Below, in pieces: positions 20,619 to 29,901 of a stretch of 64,000 nucleotides of DNA. A program made the position numbers and the translations under genes. Positions within the stretch are counted from its first letter, which is position 1, and every line of letters begins with the position of its first letter. Below the pieces are notes generated by a model, which saw nothing but the letters and a program-made list of their open reading frames with translations, made no database searches and was not told the DNA's origin. The stretch comes from Paramacrobiotus metropolitanus (taxonomy: Eukaryota; Tardigrada; Eutardigrada; Parachela; Macrobiotidae): the NCBI RefSeq assembly GCF_019649055.1, contig NW_026570270.1, forward strand, positions 186,001-250,000, written 5' to 3'.

Positions 20619-20921
20619 ATGAATCCTTCTCGTATTGGAAGACTGGATATTCTAGTTCAGCACTTTGATAAGTTTAGTTTTGAGAAGTCTGTCGAAATGC
20701 CGGCCTTGATTAAACCTGATGCGGAAGGTTTAATTCGCAGCGGTGCGAAGACGATCTTCGTCCGCCAGTACAATCGTAAAAATGGCGAGAAAAGTGTGTT
20801 TGTGACTACGGTCGAGGACGGACCGGAGGCGGAGAATTCGGAGTTTTGGGTGAAAGTTCACAGTCTGGTGGACGAGCAGTTGCAGAAAACTGCGCAGCAA
20901 GAGAATGCGGGTCAGAATTGA
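20619..20921 (+). CDS. Retroelement accessory protein 1, 100 aa, unknown
   Basis: The ATG at 20619 opens 100 codons ending TGA. I do not recognise the protein. It is charged, with no signal peptide or membrane segment. The middle (RSGAKTIFVRQYNRKNGEKS) is predicted strand-rich and basic, and the C-terminus (WVKVHSLVDEQLQ) is probably helical. Codon use (frequent GCG, CGT and TCG) resembles the gag gene. Upstream, TTTAAACAGTGTAG occurs twice in a row and could hold a splice acceptor for a subgenomic mRNA; that is inference. Being a compact frame with composition like gag in a region otherwise full of stops supports it as real. Confidence 0.5.
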   Translation: MNPSRIGRLDILVQHFDKFSFEKSVEMPALIKPDAEGLIRSGAKTIFVRQYNRKNGEKSVFVTTVEDGPEAENSEFWVKVHSLVDEQLQKTAQQENAGQN

Positions 20922-21891
20922 CCAGTGAAACGTATGAAGGAAGTGCGTGGAATTGTCGTCTCGGTATTCTGTTATTTGGGCTTTCGGTGAAAGCCTGTCT
21001 AATTTTGAAATCTTTATTTTTGTCAGATTTACGGATTTAAAGCTTTAATTTTGTGATGTTACGCGGTTGGGAGAACTCAATGGCGTAAGTACTGTGAAAA
21101 TAGCGGATGGAATGCGATTTTGCGGTATTTGTTGGCAGAAATTACCTATTGCGTTGATGGATTGCGAATTTATGAATTTTGTTAGAGAATTTGTTCTTCT
21201 TCAGTTTTGAACACTTCCGAATTGAAAGTGTTCGGTATTTGTCAATAAACTTGACGTCGACGGTGTATTTCCGGTTGTTGTACAGTATTACGTACTGAAT
21301 GTATCCCAGTGGGGATATTGCTGTCAAAACTCGTAGAAAGAGTTTAAGTGTATGGAAATGCTCCGTAAAATACAAATCAGTGTGATGAATAAATGTGCAC
21401 ACTTCCGAATCGTAAATTCTAAGTATTTGGGAAGAAAGAGGACTTCCGAGTACTCGGTGTAGCATGACACAGCAAAATACAGAATCCTGTATCGTAGCGC
21501 AACGAAGTAGGTAGTAGGGGTATGAGTACAGTGTAGAGAACCCAACAATTTGGGGATGTTCTGTGTAAATCTCAGACGAACGCTTTTGTCTGTCAGATAT
21601 AAATTTAAGGTAGAGAACTTAATCCCCTATCATCCTGAATGAAAACGAAGGAGAAATTGGCGGTCTTTGAGTAAAAAACAGCAGTTCTGTAAAGATCAGT
21701 GGTGTGGTGAGCTTAGGCTCAATAAAACAGCGGTATAACGATTGCGCAATCGCAATGTTGTGGTTTTCGGACTTCGAAATTTTTGAAATTTTAACGCTCT
21801 TATTCCTGCGAGATTTTCGTTCGTGGTTGGAGCAGTTTACTCGTTTGATTTTTGAAATTTAGCACTGGGTAGTGCGGGAGTATTGATTTTT
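20922..21891 (+). other. Retroelement spacer, no gene recognised
   Basis: About 1 kb between accessory ORFs 1 and 2. Open frames here are short and lack domains. No repeat or RNA gene could be assigned. Confidence 0.45.
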
Positions 21892-22449
21892 ATGATGGCA
21901 GCAGCTTTTCGTGCGGATAAGAGCGGACAGGAGTTGATTGTTCCTGTCACTCGTGTTGAGCCAGTAGAGAGTTCTGATGCGGAGAATGTTGTTGTTTTGC
22001 GAGCGGATGGCGAACCTGTTGATTCACAGCGACCTGTGGCATGTCGCCCGTGTGATTTGAAACGACGACCTGATATTAGTGGTCTGGAGAGAGCGTTGGA
22101 AAAGCTCGATCTCAACGAGGAAAAGAAAGCAGCGAAGAAGCGCGAAGCAGTTACTGGAATTTCAGTGAAGTTTGGTGTCAAACGTTCAGGATATTTTACG
22201 GTATTTCGTCGAACGGAGGTTCCGATTAAAAATACGACCATGCATTTGAAAGGAGAAACAGCCCTGGTGAACGAGCTGGTGCGGAAACTAAACGAGCACA
22301 GATTGAAGATTCGTCGCGTTTGGCAGAATGGTCGGATTGTGCGGATTTTGGGTCCCACTTACACGGTTCCGTGGCGATGGTCGGCAAAAGTGAGAAATCG
22401 TCCGATGCAGCACTTTCGGTGGTATACGTTTCCTAAGGATCGTCAGTGA
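21892..22449 (+). CDS. Retroelement accessory protein 2, 185 aa, basic C-terminus, unknown
   Basis: ATG at 21892 or 21895, ending TGA at 22449. The N-terminal half is acidic and polar with a CRPCDLKRRPD segment, then a charged helix rich in Leu, Glu and Lys (ALEKLDLNEEKKAAKKRE). The C-terminal half is strand-rich and strongly basic (FGVKRSGYFTVFRRTEVP, then VRKLNEHRLKIRRVW), ending in a Trp/Arg-rich tail. That is compatible with nucleic-acid binding, but I recognise no family. It has the same codon bias as gag and accessory ORF 1. It lies just upstream of the tRNA-like array. Confidence 0.6.
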   Translation: MMAAAFRADKSGQELIVPVTRVEPVESSDAENVVVLRADGEPVDSQRPVACRPCDLKRRPDISGLERALEKLDLNEEKKAAKKREAVTGISVKFGVKRSGYFTVFRRTEVPIKNTTMHLKGETALVNELVRKLNEHRLKIRRVWQNGRIVRILGPTYTVPWRWSAKVRNRPMQHFRWYTFPKDRQ

Positions 22450-22770
22450 AGCTGTTTTGTAACTGTAGTGGATTATGGTGTTTATTTTTGGGAAGAAGCC
22501 GTCTGAGAAATGAGCATTTCGATGTGTACGGTAATGATTCCGGTATGACTACGGTATGATTGTCGTATTTTGTTGGATTTGTATAGTGATCTCTTTTGTT
22601 ATGCGTGTCGATGCGGTATTATCTTGAATAAACAGTCAGTGGAAATTGTACAGCGTGTGAATAAATTTGTGGTCTAATTATCGATGCGGTTGTATGCGGA
22701 GCCAGTGTGTAAAAGGCAACCACAGTAGAGTATCTGTCAAATGCGGTAAAATAGAGAAAATTTATAGGAA

Positions 22771-22872
22771 ATTCGTAGTGGCCGAGTGGTTAGCGAATGC
22801 CTCTGGGTGAATCACCGGTTAAATTAACAATTGAACGTTACGAGTTCGAGGCCAGTGTAGGATAACATTTTT
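22771..22872 (+). other. tRNA-like module 1 (Ser/Leu-type box A)
   Basis: Box A TGGCCGAGTGG at 22779 is a perfect match to the tRNA-Ser/Leu consensus, followed by GTTA. Box B-like GAGTTCGAGGC lies at 22842 and TTTTT at 22868. The long middle suits a class II tRNA or a tRNA-derived RNA. An acceptor stem is not evident. Confidence 0.55.
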
Positions 22873-22954
22873 GGGACTTATTTTTGCCGGAAGCGATAAA
22901 TAAGGTAGCAGAGTCGAGTAAAATTTAGTAGTGTATAGGAAAACAAGAAATTGT

Positions 22955-23047
22955 GGAATCTGGAAGATAGCGTGGTGGTTACGATCTTCAGTGAAGTCGA
23001 GTGTTTAAAACCACAGTCACGGGTATCAATCCCAAACGATTAATTTT
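22955..23047 (+). other. tRNA-like module 2
   Basis: Box A-like TAGCGTGGTGG at 22968. GGGTATCAATCCC at 23021 can form a T-arm stem (GGG/CCC) around a box-B-like loop. TTTTT follows at about 23043. Confidence 0.5.
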
Positions 23048-23065
23048 TGTAGTTTACTTAGTGAA

Positions 23066-23159
23066 TTATCGGTAGTTTAGTGCAAAGATACACGGTGACG
23101 CCGTAATCAGTTAAACTCTGTGTAACTGGGATCGAGTCCCTGGTAAAAATTTCATTTTT
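23066..23159 (+). other. tRNA-like module 3
   Basis: Box A-like TAGTTTAGTGCA at 23073. GGGATCGAGTCCC at 23128 gives a self-complementary T-arm with a near-consensus box B. TTTTT follows at 23155. The spacing of about 45 bp between boxes is close to a class I tRNA. Confidence 0.55.
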
Positions 23160-23400
23160 AGTATTTATTCGGAAGTAGCAGTATGTTGCAACACGTGAAT
23201 GGAAATTACAAATTGCATCAGAAATCGTAGTGTAGGGTTTCAGCAGACAATTCTACAAGGACCCGAAGTGAAAACGACAAAAAATAACAGACGTGAAAAC
23301 AGTTGGTTAAATTATAGGAAAAAATTTCACCTTTTTGTAATTTAGCATAGGGATGTATTTTCACTTTTAGCGGTATGAATTTCTGTAATTTTTAGTAAAG

Positions 23401-23526
23401 CCTCATTAGCGTAGTGGTGGAAGCCACGGACAACGCTACGATCACATACACTTGAGTAGTTGATATCCTGTCGGCATACAAGGTTGATCCTTCAGAAACC
23501 AGGATAGCGCTTGTAGGCAACTTTTT
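23401..23526 (+). other. tRNA-like module 4
   Basis: Box A-like TAGCGTAGTGG at 23407, box B-like AGGTTGATCCTT at 23481 with AGG/CCT pairing, then a T-run at 23522. The middle is longer than in a normal tRNA. Confidence 0.45.
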
Positions 23527-23544
23527 AGCCTTATTTTTAGCGAA

Positions 23545-23657
23545 ATCTGTAGTGTCTTATGGGTAGTAACCATATAGCATCAGGCATGAGAAACCTTCAA
23601 AAGCAGCATTTGTTTCATGTGTTCTGGAGTTCAATACTCAGCACAGTCATAATTTTT
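23545..23657 (+). other. tRNA-like module 5
   Basis: A degenerate head (CTGTAGTGTCTTATGGG) is followed at 23626 by GGAGTTCAATACTC, a box-B-like T-arm, and TTTTT at 23653. Confidence 0.4.
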
Positions 23658-23756
23658 GGTAAATTTTATTAGAATTTCAGTAGGATTTATATTTGTAATT
23701 ATAGGGCAGTATGTATTGATAATCATCAGCGATATTTAGAATTGTACTTTTAGTAA

Positions 23757-23846
23757 CTTCGTAGTTGGCGCAGTGAGTGCGGCCTACGTGATATTTTCGC
23801 ATTGCACACCAAGAGAAACTGGTATCAACTCTTCAAAATAATTTTT
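23757..23846 (+). other. tRNA-like module 6
   Basis: TTCGTAGTTGGCGCAGTG includes TGGCGCAGTG, as in elongator tRNA-Met box A. Box B-like GGTATCAACTC is at 23821 and TTTTT at 23842. Confidence 0.5.
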
Positions 23847-24190
23847 GGCGCGTATTATTTTTCAGTGGATGTATCTTCCAATCAGTAACTCACGGAAAAG
23901 CCAGAATGTTATTATTTAGCAGAAATTATAGTAATTTATAGGAAATCAGTTTTTGTTTTGGCGGTGTATGCAAACTTCGATTTTAGCGGTATGTCAAAGT
24001 TGTAGAGCAGTGGCTCTATCGAACGAGCGCATCAGGAGTTATGACGAGAAATCTTACGTATAGCAGAGCTGAACATGTAGTAAAAATTCCTTTTTCTCTT
24101 ATGGAGTAAATTTTGGGTATTTTGTGATATTTTTGCGGATAACAGTTTGTGTCAGAAAACCATAGAACATCAAAACCATAGCAGTACAGA

Positions 24191-24210
24191 TGTTGGCGCC
24201 CCTCGGTGTC
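24191..24210 (+). repeat. PBS-like motif copy a (TTGGCGCCCCTCGGTGTC)
   Basis: The motif resembles the element's primer-binding site (TGGCGCCCACCGTGG). It recurs near 25393 (TTGGCGCCCCCCGGTACC), 30948 (TTGGCGCTTATCGGTGTC) and 31568 (TTGGCGCCCCTCGTTGGC). Three of the four are preceded by CATAATAACA- or ATAACAACATC-like sequence, and several are followed by CATCTGTTTTAAC-like sequence. Together they form a second repeat family. Confidence 0.5.
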
Positions 24211-24686
24211 ATCTCTCCACATCTGTTACTAGCTAATCCAATTATATTTTCGAATGAGTATGGCAGATTTTTGCTTTATTGACGGTGGAATATGTGAATT
24301 TTAGTAATTACTATAGGCAGAAGTAGTAGTACAGTGGCTATAAGATAAATCTGTACAGCAGCGTTATAATGTATGTTCAAGTGTGAAAAACTATACAGCA
24401 TGATTTGGAAATTCCTTTTATTGGAAAATCAGTAGGAAATTATTTTTGGATGAAAATGCGGATTTCAGAATTTATCAAGTTGTGTTGTAATTCAGTAGCG
24501 GTAGTTATGACGATTGTGTATTTCCGTATGGTCAGCAGTGAATCAGTATGACGAATCCAGTACGTGAGTCAGTATTGCGTGTTTTGAGCGGCAGAATTTT
24601 TCAGTGTTTTAGTCTGAGTTTGCGAGAATTTCAGTGGCAGATATTTGATTTGAATTATTTCCTTGTGTTGAGAATTTTGTATTATC

Positions 24687-25073
24687 ATGTCGAAGCGTGG
24701 TGAAATTATTAAGCAGCACAGTGGTGCTCAAGCTCTTTTGTTTCCTGAGAATGCATTTGATGATCGCGTGAAAATGGCAGACAGTGTGAGAGAGCGTGTA
24801 ATGGAAGATCTCTCTTCCAAGGTTCTCGATTGCCATGTGAAAGACGACCTGAAGAACGAACCTAATGCGGCGAAAGTGGTGGAGAAAGCGAATGTTGAGA
24901 CTCCAGTGCAGTCTCGTGAAGTTCCGAAAGAAGCGGAGAAGACGACGACCAGTGGGTCTCAGCAGTCAGCTATGAGTAAGGAAGAAGCGGACAAGGAGTT
25001 CTTTCGCAAGTATTATCGTCCCTATAATCTTCCTCAGCCGAGAATTGATCCTCATTTTCCTCATGGTTGGTAA
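24687..25073 (+). CDS. Retroelement accessory protein 3, 128 aa, unknown
   Basis: ATG at 24687 and stop TAA at 25071-25073. The protein is hydrophilic. A Lys/Glu-rich N-terminus with helix-forming MADSVRERVMEDLSSKV is followed by a Glu/Lys/Ser/Gln-rich linker. A short, probably folded or binding tail follows (KEFFRKYYRPYNLPQPRID), ending PHFPHGW. No family is recognised. It lies between tRNA-like modules, and its codon use matches the other accessory frames. Confidence 0.5.
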   Translation: MSKRGEIIKQHSGAQALLFPENAFDDRVKMADSVRERVMEDLSSKVLDCHVKDDLKNEPNAAKVVEKANVETPVQSREVPKEAEKTTTSGSQQSAMSKEEADKEFFRKYYRPYNLPQPRIDPHFPHGW

Positions 25074-25500
25074 TGGACATGTTTTCGATTTTATGGAATG
25101 GTTCTCACTTAGTACCTTGATTTATCGGTGATTCTAGCTTTTATTCAGAGATTTTAGAGAGATTTCCTTGTGCATATGGAGCAGTATTTCTCAGCATTTT
25201 AGATATATTATTGGTGGATGTATCGGCGTTTTTGTTCAGTATTTAGTTGTAGATTTATTCAGAGGATTTATTAAAGATTTAGTTGTCGGTTTTGTGCGTA
25301 TTGTTATTTGCGGATTAAAGCGGTGATTTTGCAGTGACTTTATTTGTCTGTGTATAGCAGTGTGTCATCATAATAACAGCGGCAGTAGTGGTGTTGGCGC
25401 CCCCCGGTACCAGCACACCTCACCATTCACTCGCCGTCTGTAACACCAAAAATCCAGTAAACACAGGAGAAAAAGTAGAATTATAGAATATGAGTAGTTA

Positions 25501-25520
25501 TTATTGCACGACAATGGCGC
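25501..25520 (+). repeat. Internal LTR-end/PBS-like junction 1
   Basis: TTATTGCACGACAATGGCGC closely matches the LTR-end/PBS joint at 9066-9085 (CTATTGCACGACATGGCGCC), with one extra A. It lies inside the element, about 16.4 kb from the true PBS. Confidence 0.5.
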
Positions 25521-25720
25521 GTAATCGTTTGTTCCTAGTTATTTTGGATGCAGGAAATGTGTATTACAGTATGAAGAAACAGTAATATTGTAGTATTGAA
25601 ATTCGTAGTGTAGTGGCGTGAGATACCATCTCCAGACGTCGGTTTAGTCTACCTTTAATAACGAGTAGTAGTGGAAACTTTAGATTTTTGCAGTGAATCG
25701 TAGTATTTTTATTTCGGTGA

Positions 25721-25818
25721 ACTTCGTAGTGGCCTAGTGGCTTAGAGATCTCGCAGTAATAATTTAACACGAATAGTAACAGCGATGATCGGAGTTCAAC
25801 TCCTGACTTGTAATTTTT
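25721..25818 (+). other. tRNA-like module 7 (Ser/Leu-type)
   Basis: Box A TGGCCTAGTGG at 25730. GGAGTTCAACTCC at 25791 is a self-complementary T-arm with a near-consensus box B. TTTTT follows at 25814. Confidence 0.55.
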
Positions 25819-25850
25819 GTTTCGTAGCGTGTTTATTTTTAGTGGAATTA

Positions 25851-25957
25851 TCGAATTTCGTAGTAGTCGAGTGGTTATGAAGTGGCGCTACAGATCTGGA
25901 CATTGTCATCGGTAGCAGTATAGCCATAGTTCGAAACCCGAGCAAGTTGTAATTTTT
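25851..25957 (+). other. tRNA-like module 8
   Basis: The head TTTCGTAGTAGTCGAGTGG holds box A TAGTCGAGTGG at 25864. Box B GTTCGAAACCC at 25929 fits the eukaryotic consensus. TTTTT follows at 25953. Confidence 0.55.
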
Positions 25958-26090
25958 GTATTTCGGAATATGTATTTTCGCGGAATTATGTTGTTGGAAT
26001 TCTAGAAACTTTGTGGTAAAACTCAGTATGGTATTAGTAACAGTAATTTTTTAGTATTAGCGGTGTTGTAGTGTTGTAATTTTAGTAATT

Positions 26091-26198
26091 TGCGTAGTGG
26101 CGCAGGGTACATGTTTTACAGATCATAGTAGTTTCTGTCAAATAGTAGGACAAGCAGGTCTCGAGTTCAACCCGTGCTAGCAGTAGAATTTTCTTTTT
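26091..26198 (+). other. tRNA-like module 9
   Basis: TGGCGCAGGGT at 26098 as box A, GAGTTCAACCC at 26163 as box B, TTTTT at 26194. Confidence 0.5.
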
Positions 26199-26390
26199 CC
26201 ATTCAGTTTTGAGCAAACGAATGACTTTTTAATTTTAGTAAATTGTAGGAATTGTTTTATGAATCATGAAATAAGCGGAAATTAGATTTGTAAAAATTGA
26301 GAACTGTTGCGGTAATATTTACCGGATTGTTATAGTCAGTTATCCAGTAACAGTTTAGGGCGTAGTAATTTACGGCATTGTTGTGAAAAT

Positions 26391-26499
26391 TCGTAGTAGT
26401 GCAGCGGGTCCATTGATTAGCATATGTTAAGCTAAGTCAGATTTTAAACGGCTTTACTTCCGTAGCACTTGTTCGATTCCCCTTAAGGGCGAACTTTTT
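26391..26499 (+). other. tRNA-like module 10
   Basis: TAGTGCAGCGG at 26397 as box A. GTTCGATTCCCC from 26471 is a canonical box B. TTTTT follows at 26495. This is among the best-preserved box B sequences in the array. Confidence 0.55.
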
Positions 26500-26972
26500 G
26501 CAAAACTTTGGTTCTGTTTTTGTGTTGTCAGTATTCAGTAATTATTTTCATTAGTATTTACGGTGAAATCACTTGAGAAATTATGAATCTCATGTTTGTG
26601 GTATTTATGCGGATAACCTTTTCCTACTTCGTATTACTCAGTGTATTATTAGCGGCTTTAGCAGTAGCAATATTGTCAGCAGTTTTACTTCGTACTTTTA
26701 TTTGGATTTCGTAAAACACAGAAATTTTACTTCGTATTGAACATTGCGGCAGTATCAGAGTACGCCAGAAAAATAAAATCAACATAGAACTTTTCACCAG
26801 TGTTCATCGCAGTTGAACAGTATTCACTCGGTAATTTGTGCAAATATACAGAATAAAATCGCAAAAGGCGATCTGAATAAAATCGAACGTAAATATACAA
26901 GACGTAAGAGAAAAGATAAAAGAAATAAAATCAATACATCAATACAGCAGACACGGTAAAAGACTTCGTAAT

Positions 26973-28287
26973 TCAGTTCTTCTTGAAACGCTTGGCAGCA
27001 GGAGTTTTCAAATGCAGAGATCCATCCGGTTTACGTGAGAAAACCATAGCAACTGATTTAGGCATGTCTCCACGTGTTTCAGTTCCTGGTGCGTTAGGAC
27101 GTTCAGCAATCACGGTAGTAGGATCGCGTAGCAGAGATAGCGTGTCCTCAGCAGTTTCGGTTTTTGGCAGTAGCGGAATAGGATTTGCGGCCAAGAGTCC
27201 ACACAGAGGCATCGGCCCATGCATCGCAGCAGCATCGATTTTCATGGCAGTTTGACGCAGAATACTTTGTGCCTCAGTTCCGAGATAGGGAATTCGTACT
27301 TCGATAGTAGTTCCTTCGCGAGCACAGCGATCACAGCCACGATTATGCTCCTGAACCAGCATTCCTGTAATGATAGTAAATCAGTAGGAAATTTATACAG
27401 AAATTGTAGTTGCACAATTCAGTATTAATAGTCAGAAACTGCAGATAATTAGCGGAAATATATAGCAATTAATTTTGTAAATATTTAGGCGGAAATGAAA
27501 AGTATGTAGATTTGTTGTGGTAATTGTAGGGAAATATTCGCAGTAAATTATAGGAAATTATGCAGTAATAGTTATGCGGAACTAAGAGATACAGTAAGCG
27601 GTCAATTATTTTAGCGGTTTTATCAGATTTTTGTATGTGTTTGATCTTACCGACTCCTCGTGCTAATTCGTCCGACAGTCCTTGAGTTCGTCGATCAGTC
27701 ATTTCGCGGTATACGATCGCACTCACGAACTTGTCTCCTCCGATAGACGTTAGGCATCCAATTTCCAGTAAGAAGTTTCTTTCCTTGTGGTAATACTTGA
27801 TCCAGTTGTGTAAGCAGACAGTGTATGTTGTTCGGATGATGCGTTGAATTTCGAATTTCGTCATTGCGTATCCTCCTTCCTCCAGCACAGTCAGAACAGC
27901 GTTTCGCAGTTGCAGTCGCGTGGTAATTTCCTCGTTGCGATCTCGCTGAATTCGTGACGATACTTCCAGGAAACAACGTCCTTCTTTCACTCTTTTGCGT
28001 AGGAACCCAGAAGTTACAGCAGTCTCGATGTACTTGTCGATGTTCAGCATGGTGAATTCATGGTGTGCGTTGTTCAGTGTAGCCTTCAGATATTCAACAT
28101 CCACGTAAAATCCAGAATCGGTGTGACGTCCAATGATAGTTCGGACGGCGAATTGGAAAGCTTCGTACAGTCGCATTTTTCGTGTGTAAAAACTCGTAGT
28201 GTCACGATCGAAAATTTGTTCGATACCAACATGCAGTCCAGCAGGAGCAGTAGATAAGGCAGTAATAGCGTTTAGCATAGCGGACAT
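26973..28287 (-). CDS. Antisense, intron-containing accessory gene of the retroelement, 342 aa, unknown
   Basis: On the minus strand, exon 1 runs 28287-27651 and exon 2 27364-26973. The intron starts GTAAGATC and ends TTACAG, 286 bp. Splicing joins G to GA as a Gly codon and keeps frame, giving 342 residues. Exon 1 encodes a mostly helical, charged protein (SFYTRKMRLYEAFQFAVRTI, then LRNAVLTVLEEGGYAMTKFE) that could be winged-helix-like; that is a guess. Exon 2 has a CDRCAREG motif and a Lys/Arg tail (AAKRFKKN) that may be a nuclear-localisation signal. Being antisense, its intron would survive passage of the sense genomic RNA through reverse transcription. Without splicing, exon 1 reads on for 60 codons to a stop, so the spliced form is preferred. 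The family is not recognised. Confidence 0.65.
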
Positions 28288-28902
28288 TTCAGTAACTATA
28301 GGTCACGCTTTAAGAAATATAACGTCTCAGTAATTCTGGTAGGAAAACGTATGAGGAAACAGAACTGAAAATTTTTCGGAAGCGGTGATGACTTTTATAG
28401 GCTTATAGCAGGAAATTGTGCAGCGTGTTCAGTGTATGTGTGTATCGCCCTTGTATGGCAGTGTGTCAGTGCAACTCGTAGTACGTATGTTCTTCTCATG
28501 TATTGTACGCCTCAGTACTTTAGCGCGTGTTTCAGTGCAGATGTACAGTTTTACTTCTTAGAATTATGGAATTGTTAGTTTTTGCGGTCAGATTTTCAGA
28601 TTATCAGATTTTAAGTAGTAGGATATCTTTTTCCTTATTGCACGACTTGCGCCCAATCGTGGTTCAATATGCGGAAATAACCTTCTGAACAGGAAAAGTC
28701 AACTTTGCGGTAATTTCAGTGTAATTAATAGCGTATGGTTAACCCTCGTGGTATGGCAGTCTTGTGTACAGTAGGTTGAGAGTGATGACAGTGCAGATTT
28801 GTTGTGGTTTTTAATTCAAAGAGATACCGACAGTGTTGTGATTTCGTCAGAGCAGTGAACTCTTTTGTTGTGGTTTTTCGATTTTTGATATTTTCGGTAA
28901 TC
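28288..28902 (+). other. Spacer between antisense gene and accessory ORF 4
   Basis: Divergent intergenic space. An LTR-end/PBS-like junction lies at 28632-28668. Promoters for both flanking genes could be here, but no TATA box is clear. Confidence 0.4.
28632..28668 (+). repeat. Internal LTR-end/PBS-like junction 2
   Basis: CCTTATTGCACGACTTGCGC followed by CCAATCGTGGTTCAA parallels the true junction (CCCTATTGCACGACATGGCGC, CCACCGTGGTTCAA) over about 35 bp. It sits 235 bp upstream of accessory ORF 4, much as the true PBS lies upstream of gag. Confidence 0.55.
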
Positions 28903-29901
28903 ATGCCTCCTAAAGCGATTAAGCGTAAGCGGGAAGAGAGCTCTTCTTCTTCTTCTTCTTTCAGTAGTAGCAGTTCGAGTAGTAGTGTTAACTTTGCTGA
29001 TGAATCGGAAGTGTCCTTCATTTCGATCTCCAGTATTCCTTCGAATGAGTCAGATGTGACGGAAACTCAGAGATTTTTGGCAGATGTTGATCCTTACGCA
29101 GTTGATTATATTGTGAGAGAACCTGATCCTGAAATTGGTAATCGCAGTGGCGTAGCAGATGTTGAGAGTGTGCACAGCGGCAACTCCAGTGCAGGTTTCG
29201 AGAAATCAGCGGAAATGTTCGATTGTTTTCAAGAAGACGGGAAACGTTATAAAGTGATCTCTACGACTGATACTGAGAGTTTTACGACCTTGATATCTAC
29301 TCCCAGCGAAACATGTGATGACGAAGATGAATGTGCGTCGTGTTCAACTGGTCCTTTACCTAACACAGCGGAGAGATTAGCTAATCTGGCGGATGTGAAT
29401 GTTGAAGTTGAGTCAGATCGCAGTTCGGAATTTGAAGAGCAACCCATGGTGTATCACGAGAAAACTCCTCCAAAACGTGACGATAAAGGTAACATAGTCC
29501 TTCATCCTGGAACTCGTTTGTTTTTGAATGGCAAGTTGTACCATGCCGGAAAACTTATCAGTGTCAAGAAGTTTAACCATTTTGTGCGTAATATGTCCAG
29601 AGAGCGGAACCGATATCTTAAAACTCAGTATTTATTCGCTCATCCTGATTCGATTGAGAGTCTAAACTTGATTGCGCAGTTGCATCGGAGAAATGACAGC
29701 GTCGTCAACTTTCCCACGCGAATGATGTTCAATGGCGGGTTATTGCATTCGCAGCATGTTGATAAACCTTCCCCAGCTGCAGTGCGGAAGAGGCAGCGGG
29801 AAATCAGTCCTGAAATTGTTGAAATTCCTTCAGTTGTGTTGTCGCGTGAATCTTCTCCTGAAATCCCTGTTCAGCGTCGTAAGAAGCAACGAACTTTTTG
29901 A
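28903..29901 (+). CDS. Retroelement accessory protein 4, 332 aa, Ser-rich with basic ends, unknown
   Basis: ATG 28903 follows TTTTCGGTAATC. The frame is open further upstream but without an ATG. The N-terminus has a likely nuclear signal (KAIKRKREE), then a 20-residue Ser-rich tract and a long acidic, Ser/Thr-rich, probably disordered region to about residue 190. A more ordered block (HPGTRLFLNGKLYHAGKLIS) follows, then a basic helix-rich stretch (FNHFVRNMSRERNRYLKTQ). The C-terminus is basic (RRKKQRTF). This layout of NLS, acidic region, small folded domain and NLS suggests a nuclear regulatory or nucleic-acid-binding protein. No family is recognised. Confidence 0.65.
   Translation: MPPKAIKRKREESSSSSSSFSSSSSSSSVNFADESEVSFISISSIPSNESDVTETQRFLADVDPYAVDYIVREPDPEIGNRSGVADVESVHSGNSSAGFEKSAEMFDCFQEDGKRYKVISTTDTESFTTLISTPSETCDDEDECASCSTGPLPNTAERLANLADVNVEVESDRSSEFEEQPMVYHEKTPPKRDDKGNIVLHPGTRLFLNGKLYHAGKLISVKKFNHFVRNMSRERNRYLKTQYLFAHPDSIESLNLIAQLHRRNDSVVNFPTRMMFNGGLLHSQHVDKPSPAAVRKRQREISPEIVEIPSVVLSRESSPEIPVQRRKKQRTF

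Larger units (their letters stand above)
25074..26972 (+). other. Spacer with tRNA-like modules and a PBS-like junction copy
   Basis: No protein gene is recognised. It holds tRNA-like modules 7-10, a weaker one at about 25600, a PBS-like motif at 25393 and an LTR-end/PBS-like sequence at 25501 (TTATTGCACGACAATGGCGC). Confidence 0.5.
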
